This document shows, piece by piece, positions 19,044-27,954 of a DNA stretch of 64,000 nt. The translations under genes and the position numbers were made by a program. Under the pieces are notes generated by a model, which worked only from the letters and a program-made list of their open reading frames with translations, ran no database searches and was not told the origin of the DNA. Numbering within the stretch: position 1 is the first letter of the stretch; each line of letters starts with the position of its first letter. The stretch comes from Lewinella cohaerens DSM 23179 (GTDB lineage Bacteria > Bacteroidota > Bacteroidia > Chitinophagales > Saprospiraceae): positions 19,039 to 83,038 of the forward strand of contig NZ_KB903537.1 of NCBI RefSeq assembly GCF_000379805.1, given 5' to 3'.

Positions 19044-19958
19044 ATGAGATATACTACCCTATTCATTTTGTTTTTCCCGCTTTGGTTGGTGGCCCAACAA
19101 GTGCCTCACACAACTGCGTTCAGTTCTACCTACGCGAGTTGGAACCCGGCGATGACAGCCCCTTGGAGTTATGTAGAAACCCAGGCGGTTTATCACCAAC
19201 AATGGTTGGGTTTTGCGGGTGCACCGCAAACGGTTATGGCCGACGTTCAAGTGCCTATCCTGGATTACAACATGAGTGCGGGCTTGCAGGTACAAAACGA
19301 CCAAGCAGGGCCTTTGCGGCAAACCAGTATTTCGTTGCTGTATGCCTATCAGATAAAACTGGACTACAATCACCGACTAGCTATCGGGGTGATGGCAAAC
19401 TTGAGTCAATTTGGATTTAACGGTAATGACTTGGCTGCTTACGACCTTGATGATCAACTTTTAGGTACAGGAGAAAGCAAGGTTAACCAAACCAATTTCG
19501 GTGTTGGTGTTTACTACACAGGGGCTGATCCTGACGACTATGAAGAATCTTACCTCTTTGCGGGCCTGAGTGCCCAGCAGGTGATGCCGGGATCACTACG
19601 CTTTGCGGAATTCAATGAGACAGCTAACTTCAAGCGAGTACTTCATGGCTTTGGCCTGGTAGGTTATCACTTTGATCATCGCAGTGGCTTTGTGGAGCCT
19701 AGCCTGCAAGTGCTGTACGCTACCAACAACATTATGCACTTCCAGCTGGGTTTGCAGTACGAGATGTACGATACCTTCTGGACAGGATTGACCTTGGATT
19801 CCTCTTTCCGCACCGGGGTGCAAGTGGGCTACATTGTTCCCAATGTCGGTGCAGGCAGCTTACGTATCGGCACGATGGCCAGCTATAGTATCTCCAGCCG
19901 AGGGCAAGAGCAAGGAGTGAGTTTGCAGGCCTTGGTGGGATATCGGTATGCGCTTTAG
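19044..19958 (+). CDS. PorP/SprF family T9SS outer-membrane protein
   Basis: 304 residues from the ATG at 19044, with a signal peptide (MRYTTLFILFFPLWLVAQ). It shows the PorP/SprF pattern: an early SSTYASWNPAM segment (family: xxxNPAxxG), then YHQQWLGFAGAPQT, then alternating amphipathic strands to a terminal aromatic/Leu residue, consistent with an outer-membrane beta-barrel. In Flavobacterium, SprF-type proteins are needed for surface delivery or attachment of the type B-CTD protein encoded just upstream. The same pairing and the 10-bp spacing here support a dedicated partner for the 16427 product. Confidence 0.9.
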   Translation: MRYTTLFILFFPLWLVAQQVPHTTAFSSTYASWNPAMTAPWSYVETQAVYHQQWLGFAGAPQTVMADVQVPILDYNMSAGLQVQNDQAGPLRQTSISLLYAYQIKLDYNHRLAIGVMANLSQFGFNGNDLAAYDLDDQLLGTGESKVNQTNFGVGVYYTGADPDDYEESYLFAGLSAQQVMPGSLRFAEFNETANFKRVLHGFGLVGYHFDHRSGFVEPSLQVLYATNNIMHFQLGLQYEMYDTFWTGLTLDSSFRTGVQVGYIVPNVGAGSLRIGTMASYSISSRGQEQGVSLQALVGYRYAL

Positions 19959-19964
19959 TCGCTA

Positions 19965-19996
19965 CGCTTGGTTTTACCATTGAGTAAAACCAAGCG
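19965..19996 (+). terminator. Hairpin after the PorP/SprF gene
   Basis: A 13-bp perfect stem (CGCTTGGTTTTAC / GTAAAACCAAGCG) with a six-base loop begins 6 bp past the stop. There is no long T-run after it, so it may work as an mRNA-stabilising hairpin or a weak terminator. Confidence 0.55.
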
Positions 19997-20035
19997 CTTA
20001 TTGATCTTACGTTGCTTAGTTGTATTACTAGTATC

Positions 20036-20076
20036 TTTAGAGCTTGTTTGGAAATTTTCCGAACAAGCTCTAAAAT
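20036..20076. repeat. Strong inverted repeat before the MscS gene
   Basis: TTTAGAGCTTGTTTGGAAA pairs with TTTTCCGAACAAGCTCTAAA with one mismatch. The AGAGCYTGTTT end resembles the ends of the 53774-53935 element, so it may be a deleted derivative. It ends about 12 bp before the ATG at 20088. Confidence 0.55.
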
Positions 20077-20087
20077 TTAGCCTACGT

Positions 20088-21332
20088 ATGCTTGACATTT
20101 TTAAAACCTGGATAATAAACCAGGGCCTCGAATTGTCTACTGCCGATCTTTTATCACGCAGCTTGCTTTTTGTGTTGATTATTATTTTAAGCCTTATTGT
20201 TTATTTACTTGCAAAGCGTTTTATCCTAAGAGCACTCGCCGCTATTATTGGCCGAACAGCAACGCAATGGGACGATATGCTTCTGCATAAAAAAGTATTC
20301 AATCGTCTCGCTTATCTGGCGCCAGCCATTTTTATTTACTTGTCTATTCCAATTCCTCTGGCGGGTTACGATTCGTTCATTTCTTTGGCTAACGGGCTCA
20401 TTTTCATCTACATGATTGCGATGGGGATATTAGCTATTGATGCCTTTCTAAATGCTTCCCTGGCTATTTACAGCACTTATGAGGTTTCAAATAGACTTCC
20501 TATAAAAAGCTTTGTTCAGGTTTTTAAAATCATCATTTATTTCACCAGTGGCATATTTATCATTTCCATTTTACTGAATAAAACGCCTGTCTATTTATTT
20601 AGCAGCTTAGGCGCTCTTACGGCAGTATTGATGTTTGTTTTCAAGGATGCTATTTTGGGGTTTGTAGCGGGAATACAGTTATCGGCGAATCGAATGGTAG
20701 CTAAAGGAGACTGGATTGAGATGCCAAAATATGGTGCAAATGGTGATATCGTTGAAATCGCTTTAACGACCGTCAAAGTGCAAAACTGGGACAAAACGAT
20801 TACGACAATTCCTACCTATGCTTTAATTACCGAGTCTTTTAAAAACTGGCGTGGTATGTCTGAATCAGGTGGTAGACGGATTAAACGTTCTATCAATATC
20901 GACATAAACACCATTCGGTTTTGCACAGAAGATATGCTGGAACGGTTTAGTAAAATCCAGTATATCTCCGATTACATTGAGGAAAAAACCGTAGCGCTAC
21001 AACAAAGCAACAAGCAAGAGCAGGTAGATAACGCCAGCCTTGTGAATGGTAGAAGGATGACCAATATTGGAACATTTCGTGCCTATGTTAAAGCTTACTT
21101 AAGCAACCACCCGATGATCAACAAGGATATGACGTTTTTGGTAAGGCAACTTGCTTCAACAGAACATGGCTTGCCCATCGAGATTTACGTATTCAGCAAA
21201 GATCAGGAGTGGGCTAATTATGAAAATATCCAGGCTGATATCTTCGACCATATTTTAGCGGTTGTCCCGGAATTTGATTTACGCGTTTTTCAAGATCCGA
21301 GCGGCAGGGATTTTAATAAACTGACCAGTTAA
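20088..21332 (+). CDS. MscS-family mechanosensitive channel (YbdG-like)
   Basis: 414 residues. The frame is open from 19968, but that stretch reads through two hairpins, so the ATG at 20088 is used. About four N-terminal hydrophobic helices (~25-165) precede the MscS core: the pore-lining TM3 region with GALTAVLMFVFKDAILGFVAGIQLS (broken here by its Gly/Ala pattern) and then the beta domain with VAKGDWIEMP, GDIVEIALTTVKVQNWD and TIPTYALITESFKNWRGMSESGGRRIKRS. That last block is typical of the YbdG/MscM miniconductance subfamily. It acts in the inner membrane as an osmotic safety valve. It is convergent with the next gene, with only 4 bp between stops. Confidence 0.9.
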   Translation: MLDIFKTWIINQGLELSTADLLSRSLLFVLIIILSLIVYLLAKRFILRALAAIIGRTATQWDDMLLHKKVFNRLAYLAPAIFIYLSIPIPLAGYDSFISLANGLIFIYMIAMGILAIDAFLNASLAIYSTYEVSNRLPIKSFVQVFKIIIYFTSGIFIISILLNKTPVYLFSSLGALTAVLMFVFKDAILGFVAGIQLSANRMVAKGDWIEMPKYGANGDIVEIALTTVKVQNWDKTITTIPTYALITESFKNWRGMSESGGRRIKRSINIDINTIRFCTEDMLERFSKIQYISDYIEEKTVALQQSNKQEQVDNASLVNGRRMTNIGTFRAYVKAYLSNHPMINKDMTFLVRQLASTEHGLPIEIYVFSKDQEWANYENIQADIFDHILAVVPEFDLRVFQDPSGRDFNKLTS

Positions 21333-21336
21333 AGCA

Positions 21337-22449
21337 CTATTCAAAATTCAAGCGACTATGGTTATTATTAGTAAAATCAAGGTTGTGCTCATTGTACCAT
21401 TCGAAAAAAGCATCGTATTCTAAATCGTTTTCCTGATAAAAATCTCCAAAAAATGCTATATCTCCAGCCCTGAATAAGAAGTAATTGTATAGTTGAAAAT
21501 AATCAGCTTCGATTAGTTCGGCGTGATAAGGAAAGAGTACAAAGGGGTATTTCTCCTGGCTGTTCTTCTCTTCGTCCATCCAAGCTTCCAAGAACACGGT
21601 ACGGGCCTGATGAATTCCCTCAAGGTCAAGGGGGCCGCCGGAATACACGCCGGCTGTCACCGCATATTTCATAGCAAATTCTCCTTCAAAGGGCAGCAAA
21701 GCGAAATTGTTTGCTTGAAGTGTTTCCAAATTCAATCGATCGACCGAGATAGTAAACCCAGATTCAGTAAGATCGAAACTACCAGAAGTATCACTTTCTA
21801 CAACATAGACCTCATTGTAGAGCTCAAAAAGTAAGCCGCTAATTTCATCTACCCTTTCGGTGCCGAACTCTAAATTGAGGAAGATTTCTCCATAAAGGAG
21901 CGCCCACACTTTTTCGGAAGTACTTGCAAAAAACTTGGTCGCCCAATAGTAATTCGAAGGGTGAGTGGGATCAACCTGAATACCTTTTTCCCAATAATAA
22001 CGCGCGAGGTTGTAGTCCTCTTCAGACATGGCCACTACCCCTGATTCTAAATACAGCGGACCCGAGTTGGGAAATTTTTCTATCCCTTCTTCATATATCT
22101 TCTTGGCTTTCTTTCGCTTACCGAGTACATCATAAGTATTGCCCAACATTTGATAATAAAGCGGTTGGCTATCAGTTCCTTTTAGCAGGGACCTAAAAAC
22201 AGGGAGTGCCGCTCCATAATCCCCGCCTTTGTAATGCGCCAAGCCTATTTCATAATCGTAAGTAGACTTGCCCGGGAAGATTACTTTAGCTTGTTCGAGG
22301 TAATCAATAGCGGCAGCGATTTCCCCTTCATCCATAAGGTTCATGCCAATGAGAGCGAGCGAATCTGCTTTCATTTCAGCGCCACTTTGAGCATTCATTG
22401 CAAAGGAAAAGAGTAATAAAAACACGAGAGAGAACGTACGATTCAGCAT
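21337..22449 (-). CDS. Secreted TPR-repeat protein
   Basis: 370 residues from the ATG at 22449, which gives a signal peptide (MLNRTFSLVFLLLFSFAMNAQ). Residues ~25-190 contain about four or five TPR units, for example GEIAAAIDYLEQAKVIFPG, GDYGAALPVFRSLLKG, YYQMLGNTYDVLGKRKKAKK and YNLARYYWEKGIQVDP. The C-terminal half (~190-370) is acidic, aromatic-rich and not recognised. Probably a periplasmic protein-interaction factor. It lies 118 bp downstream of, and on the same strand as, the Ntn-hydrolase gene whose own C-terminus is also TPR-like. Confidence 0.75.
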   Translation of the reverse strand: MLNRTFSLVFLLLFSFAMNAQSGAEMKADSLALIGMNLMDEGEIAAAIDYLEQAKVIFPGKSTYDYEIGLAHYKGGDYGAALPVFRSLLKGTDSQPLYYQMLGNTYDVLGKRKKAKKIYEEGIEKFPNSGPLYLESGVVAMSEEDYNLARYYWEKGIQVDPTHPSNYYWATKFFASTSEKVWALLYGEIFLNLEFGTERVDEISGLLFELYNEVYVVESDTSGSFDLTESGFTISVDRLNLETLQANNFALLPFEGEFAMKYAVTAGVYSGGPLDLEGIHQARTVFLEAWMDEEKNSQEKYPFVLFPYHAELIEADYFQLYNYFLFRAGDIAFFGDFYQENDLEYDAFFEWYNEHNLDFTNNNHSRLNFE

Positions 22450-22567
22450 AATGAGAGCTTTTAAATAATTCAATATCAAGTAAAAAAAGTATTTGTGGGA
22501 GTTTGATTTCCCCATAAGTAAGGTTCCCAAGGCAATCTACGCACCTTGTACCTTATGTAAAATGACA

Positions 22568-23749
22568 TTAATCGCCCCCTTCTCCCCTATTTTCATGCGC
22601 TTTAATAATCATCTCTATCGCATTCTCATTTTGTGGGTCGAGGCTTAGCGACCGTGCATAATTCATAATTGAGTTATCCCAATCCTTGTCTTCAAAATAG
22701 GCTTCACCCAAGCTATCATACAAGTCGGCATTGTTTGGCATCAGTTCCGTTCCATATTGAAAAATCTTGATAGCAGCCATCGGATTCTTGATTTCTTGTA
22801 ACCATTCATAACCGATTATATTGATAACATAATTAAAGTCCATCTCTATAAACTCGGCTTCCGACAATTCCTGTTCGCCTACGGCCTCCTCTAGGATGCG
22901 TGTTGGGTGTACTTCGTCGTTGTACTTATGGTAATATTGCCGCCCAATGGATGCCTCTGGAAACAAATCAGCAATCATTACGCTACGTTCACCTTGTGCT
23001 AGCTCTTTCTTTAAGTCGAGCTCAATAAACTGGGTATAATCATGAAATAGATAGACCCTAATCACCAAGGCATTCAAGTCATAAATAGTTGAATACTGCG
23101 TAGAAGATAACCCAACGTTGGATAGCTCCTCCATGACACGGCTACCGTAATCCAAAGACGGCTCGCTTTCCGTAGTTTTAACGAACTGTAGCCCTTTTTG
23201 AAAGTTGGCTATTTCTACCTCTTCTTCGGAGACTACTTGTGAATAATAGAAATTCGAGAACAATTTCTCTACTTCTTCACTTATGATCAACTCATCTCCT
23301 TCTACGATTAGATAAGTTCCTGATTTATCGACAAATACAACTTGGCTACTTGTCAGAGAACTGAGGTCTATTGTCTCCAAATAAGCCTTCACCTCCTCGA
23401 CCATTGCCATTGTTTGCATAATGTTTTTGATCGCATCCCCTATCGGAACAGCCAATTTACCTTCGGTATTTTCTATCGCCAGGTAAGGGTTGGCAAAGCC
23501 GTCAAAGACCAAGCCTGCTTCATTTATAGCTCCTTGGGCAAAACTATTGAGCAGTCCCATATACATGACACCGTACTTGTTTTCCTCTCCAACTTCGAAC
23601 CAAAATTGACTATTGGGGCTCAACCAATCTTCGTTGTTTCCTACAATCGTTTTGCCACCTTGCGTAAGTTTATACATACTACAAGCATGGCTTACCATGG
23701 AGCTAGCGAATAAAGCCACGGTTAGGGCTGTTATAAGTTTAATTTTCAT
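22568..23749 (-). CDS. Ntn-type linear amide C-N hydrolase (choloylglycine/penicillin acylase superfamily) with C-terminal TPR
   Basis: 393 residues. A signal peptide (MKIKLITALTVALFASSMVSHA) ends immediately before Cys23, so signal cleavage would itself expose the N-terminal nucleophile (A|CSMYKL). The following GGKTIVGNNEDW matches the NxxR/NED(W) region of the Ntn acylase family (penicillin V acylase, bile-salt hydrolase, acyl-CoA:6-APA acyltransferase). QGAINEAGLVFDG is also family-typical. The last ~75 residues form a TPR pair (DLYDSLGEAYFEDKDWDNSI, NYARSLSLDP), unusual for this family. Likely a periplasmic amidase; natural substrates could be N-acyl amino acids or acyl-homoserine lactones, but nothing in the sequence decides this. 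Confidence 0.75.
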   Translation of the reverse strand: MKIKLITALTVALFASSMVSHACSMYKLTQGGKTIVGNNEDWLSPNSQFWFEVGEENKYGVMYMGLLNSFAQGAINEAGLVFDGFANPYLAIENTEGKLAVPIGDAIKNIMQTMAMVEEVKAYLETIDLSSLTSSQVVFVDKSGTYLIVEGDELIISEEVEKLFSNFYYSQVVSEEEVEIANFQKGLQFVKTTESEPSLDYGSRVMEELSNVGLSSTQYSTIYDLNALVIRVYLFHDYTQFIELDLKKELAQGERSVMIADLFPEASIGRQYYHKYNDEVHPTRILEEAVGEQELSEAEFIEMDFNYVINIIGYEWLQEIKNPMAAIKIFQYGTELMPNNADLYDSLGEAYFEDKDWDNSIMNYARSLSLDPQNENAIEMIIKAHENRGEGGD

Positions 23750-23991
23750 TGGCTAATTTTAGCGTTTGACCCCGAAGCTACGAAAAACTATGCTTTTTGA
23801 ATCTGCAAAGGGTGGTCATTTTCTATTTAGCACATTCCTTAATCAGGTCAGAGATACTCCTCATAACGGTTCATCAATAGGGCAAACACGGGATAAGAGC
23901 TAACTTAACTCCAGACTTACAGCCCGTAGTTATCAATATGTGATCTGTTTTACTTTTTTTGAAGTATACCCAATCAATACAAATGCCCCCT

Positions 23992-24294
23992 CTACATTTT
24001 CTCGCCCTTAATCAACAAGGTAGACCTTATGGATTCATTTTTCAAGTGAATAAAACCCAGCCTACGGTCATCTTTCATAAAGTTGGCTAAATCCATTTCT
24101 GAATCAAAGGAGATGAAATGGATTTCATAAGGTAATTCCTTTTGTTCAGCAATGAAAGCTTCTTTAGTCGGCCTTAGTCGGTAAATTATTCGCCCATTGT
24201 ACTTTTCCATTAACGGAATCGCATGGTCTTCAAACTCCAGGAAGATTTCTTCTTTTCCTTCTTTGATGAATATCAGTTGTGTAATGTAAATCAT
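23992..24294 (-). CDS. Small DUF1330-like / dimeric alpha-beta barrel protein
   Basis: 100 residues, no signal peptide. The pattern MIYITQLIFIKEGKEEIFLEFE, then a mid-protein GRIIYRLRP, then EIHFISFDSEMDLANFMKDD suggests the ferredoxin-like dimeric alpha-beta barrel fold of the DUF1330/ABM group. The family has no single agreed function. It begins 73 bp after the alanine-dehydrogenase-like gene on the same strand, so the two may form an operon. Confidence 0.55.
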   Translation of the reverse strand: MIYITQLIFIKEGKEEIFLEFEDHAIPLMEKYNGRIIYRLRPTKEAFIAEQKELPYEIHFISFDSEMDLANFMKDDRRLGFIHLKNESIRSTLLIKGEKM

Positions 24295-24367
24295 AGAAAC
24301 AGGAATTGGTAAAAGACTACACTTTATCGCTCCTCTGACATTTGCATCTCGCTATTCCTCCCTTACA

Positions 24368-25516
24368 TCAAGACCCTGCCGGAAGTTCAAGGTGAGGATA
24401 TTCGCTTGATCTATTCTGGAAAGAATTGATTTTTGGATTTTGGATTATTCCATCTTGGATCTCAATAGCTCGCCGGATGGTTTCACTTCCTTGCCATTTT
24501 CCCGGACCTCCCATTATGATGGGCAAGTAAGGTGTCAGGCTATTAGATATTTCCCAAGTGGCAGCGTTCCACAGGTAGGAAGGCGTGTGGTCTACTGCAT
24601 AATAAAACACTTTACCGACCTTAAACATCGGCACCTCAAAATCGGTGGGTTTAGCAAATGAAAAGCCCATTCCTTCATCGCAACTGATATCCACAATTAC
24701 ACAACCTGGCTTCAGGCGATCATTTTGATCTTCTGGCACTAGCATCACGGGGTTATCGGTATCCTGTAGCATACCATTGACGATAATATCTGCATCGACC
24801 AATTCTTCCACAAAGGGGCGGGATTCATGTTCTGGATGTAGCGTCATCAGATTACCCTCCTCATCCTGGTCAAATTGAAGGTAATTGACCCCGGCCATTT
24901 GGTCGGCTACCAAGAAATAATGCCGTTGGGTAAACACCGTAATCTCTTGAATCCCTCGAGCCTGTAATGCGCGTATCGCCCCTCTACTCACTGAACCGAA
25001 ACTAATCACTACGGCTTTTCTATTCGGGCCATAGTTTCCATCGATTCCCATCAGGTTCATCGCATGGTGTACACCGGCATATCCTGCAATTTCATTGTTG
25101 TTTTGAAAGATGTGCATTTGCCAATCTCCATGGGCCGACCAGCGGTGCATCGCCTCCCAGGCAATCAGGGTCAGCTTTCGGTCAATAGCTGTTTGTGTAA
25201 TTCCTCTTTGCTGTACACAGTGTGGCCACCCCCAATGGATGGTGCCATCTTTCATATCATCAAAATCGCCCTGTACCGGCTTAGCCAACAAAGCGACATC
25301 ACAACGCTGAAAGAGCTCAGACCTCGTAAGCACACCACCACTCATCTTGGCGAGTTCGGCGTCACTCATCCCGAATGGCAAGCCATATCCTTCTTCAAAA
25401 AGCAGGTGATTTCTGATCTCTTCATCGATCCAGCTCAATTGATCAGGATGGATGGGCACGCGTTTTTCTTGTTTTTTTCTAGAAGTTCCGAAAACACCGA
25501 CAGTAAGTAAACTCAT
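24368..25516 (-). CDS. Alanine dehydrogenase/PNT family enzyme, N5-(carboxyethyl)ornithine synthase-like
   Basis: 382 residues. N-terminal KRVPIHPDQLSWI is the AlaDH/PNT substrate motif (family: ExRVxLxP), followed by PVQGDFDDMKDG and the HVQQRG-like block characteristic of carboxyethylornithine-synthase relatives. The Rossmann segment is KAVVISFGSVSRGAIRALQARG (shortened glycine pattern G-S-V-S-R-G). The family makes opine-like secondary amines from pyruvate and an amino acid (ornithine or lysine) with NADPH, or interconverts alanine and pyruvate; the CEO-synthase-like reading is more likely than true alanine dehydrogenase because of the overall motif layout. Cytoplasmic. Confidence 0.7.
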   Translation of the reverse strand: MSLLTVGVFGTSRKKQEKRVPIHPDQLSWIDEEIRNHLLFEEGYGLPFGMSDAELAKMSGGVLTRSELFQRCDVALLAKPVQGDFDDMKDGTIHWGWPHCVQQRGITQTAIDRKLTLIAWEAMHRWSAHGDWQMHIFQNNNEIAGYAGVHHAMNLMGIDGNYGPNRKAVVISFGSVSRGAIRALQARGIQEITVFTQRHYFLVADQMAGVNYLQFDQDEEGNLMTLHPEHESRPFVEELVDADIIVNGMLQDTDNPVMLVPEDQNDRLKPGCVIVDISCDEGMGFSFAKPTDFEVPMFKVGKVFYYAVDHTPSYLWNAATWEISNSLTPYLPIIMGGPGKWQGSETIRRAIEIQDGIIQNPKINSFQNRSSEYPHLELPAGS

Positions 25517-25582
25517 TAATTTTTCATTTTTGGATTAGCGTATGTTTAGCAAACGTTTACCCAATTAGCAAGTGGCTTAAGA

Positions 25583-25624
25583 TAAGAAAAAGCGCTTGTT
25601 CGCAAAATTTGCAAACAAGCGCTT
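25583..25624 (-). terminator. Intrinsic terminator after the PPK2 pair
   Basis: On the minus strand AAAGCGCTTGTTtGC pairs with GCgAACAAGCGCTTT and is followed by TTC, giving a run of five T. It lies 15 bp past the stop of the 25640 PPK2 gene and should end the tandem PPK2 transcript. Confidence 0.85.
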
Positions 25625-25639
25625 TGTGCTTCCTGATTT

Positions 25640-26401
25640 TCAATAAGGAATTGATGCTAAAATATGTTCAATCGCCTTTAATCGGGCACTGGGTTTTTTA
25701 TTCGCATCAATGATTTTCCAAGGGGCGTGTTCCGTATTGGTTACCTCAAACATTTTCTCTTTGTAGAGGGTATATTCATTCCACAATGCTTGGGCTTTTT
25801 CATCAACAGAAGACATCTTCCACCGCTTCAAGGGACTATTCTTGATATCTCTAAAGCGTTTTGCTTGTTCCTTCTTTGATATTGAAAAGTAAAACTTAAT
25901 CAGGTAGGTGTCAGACTGAATGAGCATTTCCTCGAAGCTGTTGACCTGAGACATGAAAACTTCATATTCTCTGTCTGTACAAAAGTTATTGACAGGCTCC
26001 ACCACTGCTCGATTATACCAGCTCCTATCAAAGAAAACTATTTCTCCTGGTTTTGGCAACTGATTGATGTACCGTTGAAAAAACCACTGATTTCTTTCGT
26101 CGCTGGTAGGAATATTTAAAGCAACGATTTTAAAATGCCTGGGGTTGATATATTCCGTAATCCGCCTTATAGCCCCGCCCTTTCCTGCAGCGTCTCTTCC
26201 TTCAAAAAGGATGACAACTTTCTTATTTCCCTTTATTACCCAATTCTGAAGCTTTATCAATTCCTCTTGATTCTTCTTCAAGTCATGGATGTATTTCACC
26301 TCTTCCAAAACTTTAGGGATACTCACTTTTTTATTTTTAAAAAGCGTGTGCAGACCTACTTTAGAATTAAGGAGCGTAAGTTCTTCTTTTGTTAAATTCA
26401 T
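25640..26401 (-). CDS. Polyphosphate kinase 2 (PPK2), second of a tandem pair
   Basis: 253 residues, usual for single-domain PPK2. Walker A is FEGRDAAGKGGAI (residues ~68-80), the Walker B / lid block is FFDRSWYNRAVVEPV (~125-139), and the lid Arg/Lys cluster is KEQAKRFRDIKNSPLKRWK. PPK2 enzymes transfer phosphate between polyphosphate and nucleotides, usually making ADP or ATP (or GTP) from polyP; one-domain proteins of this kind most often phosphorylate nucleoside diphosphates. It lies 82 bp after a second, clearly paralogous PPK2 gene and is closed by an intrinsic terminator. Confidence 0.93.
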   Translation of the reverse strand: MNLTKEELTLLNSKVGLHTLFKNKKVSIPKVLEEVKYIHDLKKNQEELIKLQNWVIKGNKKVVILFEGRDAAGKGGAIRRITEYINPRHFKIVALNIPTSDERNQWFFQRYINQLPKPGEIVFFDRSWYNRAVVEPVNNFCTDREYEVFMSQVNSFEEMLIQSDTYLIKFYFSISKKEQAKRFRDIKNSPLKRWKMSSVDEKAQALWNEYTLYKEKMFEVTNTEHAPWKIIDANKKPSARLKAIEHILASIPY

Positions 26402-26483
26402 CTTGCTTCTTTTAATTCTCTGGTGTGTCTTTTGTATTTAGAGTTCATCGTGAAACACAAAAAACGTCAGAGTAGGTTTCTTT

Positions 26484-27332
26484 TTAAATGTCGATTTGAA
26501 TAGCACTTCTATGATACCTCATGATCACATTGGGGTCAGGTAAAAGCGGTATTTTAGACTCCCCTTTTCCTTCATAATCAAACTGCGACAATACATACCT
26601 CATACTTTCCAGCCTTGCTTGCTTTTTGTCATTCGTTTTCACGATGATCCATGGGCTAAAATTAGTATGTGTTTTACTAAACATCTGTTCTTTGTAGTGC
26701 GTGTATTTGTCCCAAAGCTCTTGCCCTTTCACATCTACCGGGCTAAATTTCCATTGCTTCAGGGGATTGCTCAATCGAGCATCGAATCTCTTTTTTTGTT
26801 CATCCTTAGAAATAGAGAACCAGAATTTGATGATTTTCAAATTATCTTCATAAAGCAAATGCTCAAACTCAGGCACTTGCATAATAAATTGTTCATACTG
26901 CTCGGGGGTACAGAAATCCATAACCGGCTCCACAACGGCTCGGTTGTACCAGCTTCTATCGAAAAACACAATCTCGCCGGGGTTAGGCAATACTTTTATA
27001 TACCGTCGGAAGTACCATTGCCCTCTTTCAACCTCCGTTGGCTTCGTCAATGCCACCACTCTTGATGTTCTGGGGTTCAAGTGTTCCTTAAATCGTTTTA
27101 TGGAGCCTCCTTTCCCCGCAGCATCTCTACCTTCAAATATTACCGCAACCCTCATTCCCTTCTGAGCTATCCATTTCTGAAGGTTGACAAACTCCGCTTG
27201 TAGCATCACAAGCTCTGCTTCATATTGTAACTTATTCAGTGTCTTAGCAATTGAGATATCGTTCTTTTCTGCTATCGCAATTAAGTCATCCCTCGTTTTT
27301 ACTTTTTTCAAATGCTCTGCAGTAAAATCCAT
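26484..27332 (-). CDS. Polyphosphate kinase 2 (PPK2), first of a tandem pair
   Basis: 282 residues. It has the same core as its neighbour: FEGRDAAGKGGSIKRFKEHL (Walker A), FFDRSWYNRAVVEPVMDFC (Walker B and Asp-Arg lid), KDEQKKRFDARLSNPLKQWK. It extends ~25 residues further at the C-terminus (ending PNVIMRYHRSAIQIDI). The two copies agree throughout the core but differ at the ends, suggesting an old duplication, possibly with different nucleotide preferences. Located first in the transcript. Confidence 0.93.
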   Translation of the reverse strand: MDFTAEHLKKVKTRDDLIAIAEKNDISIAKTLNKLQYEAELVMLQAEFVNLQKWIAQKGMRVAVIFEGRDAAGKGGSIKRFKEHLNPRTSRVVALTKPTEVERGQWYFRRYIKVLPNPGEIVFFDRSWYNRAVVEPVMDFCTPEQYEQFIMQVPEFEHLLYEDNLKIIKFWFSISKDEQKKRFDARLSNPLKQWKFSPVDVKGQELWDKYTHYKEQMFSKTHTNFSPWIIVKTNDKKQARLESMRYVLSQFDYEGKGESKIPLLPDPNVIMRYHRSAIQIDI

Positions 27333-27954
27333 TGTATAAAGTCGGTTTTATTAAAAAATATCCTCCACCTGTTTATTGCCAGCCTCTCACTGACGACACA
27401 GACCCCACGAGGGAAGACTTGTTAAGCGCACAAAAGCCCATTTCTATTGGTTTCCGTAATGGTTCTTGACGTATACAAAGCAAATAAAAGCTAGAGGTAT
27501 ACCTGGTGATAATTGTCATCGAGGTGGGTGACTATCGTCAACTCAACATAGGTGACGACGCCGATAGTGGTAAGTGCTTGTTTGCTTTATTTCTCCGGGA
27601 TAGAAACGTTCTGCAGCAACAGCAATCCATCAAAGTATTTAGACAGATTCACAGAATTGGAGTTACTCAGAAAGAACGTACCTCGTAAGTGCTACGGTTT
27701 CCTCCATTTTGATTTCCTCTACCGTCTGTGCATTTACAGGTATTTTCTTTGGTTGCTATTCCGCTAAAAAAGCTGCTGCGATGGTACCAATTACGGCTTT
27801 GCGGTATGAGTAAGCTTATTAAAAAGCATGGTAAATTGCCTGATTCTCTGACATTTTTTGTGTTTATTGGATAGAATACATTGTTTCCTTAAAAAAACAA
27901 AGCCCAGTGATCGCATTTCTACGTAGATTCTTCAAAAAAATAAAGGTGAAAATT
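27333..27954. other. Spacer before the tail-sheath gene
   Basis: 622 bp between divergent genes. It holds the gene fragment described at 27594-27690 and a weak promoter candidate for the sheath gene: TTTG at 27857-27860, 16 bp, then TACATTGT at 27877-27884 (one or two mismatches from TAnnTTTG). I see no other gene or repeat. Confidence 0.4.
27594..27690 (-). pseudogene. Duplicated 3' fragment of the small gene at 29327-29515
   Basis: On the minus strand this reads LSNSNSVNLSKYFDGLLLLQ then NVSIPEK and a stop, against LSNSNSVNLSKHFDGLLLLQ then NVSTPEK at 29327-29410. The DNA match covers roughly 80 bp. Upstream the frame meets TAG within a few codons and has no start, so it is a remnant. The two copies are in the same orientation and bracket the tail-sheath gene. 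Confidence 0.75.
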
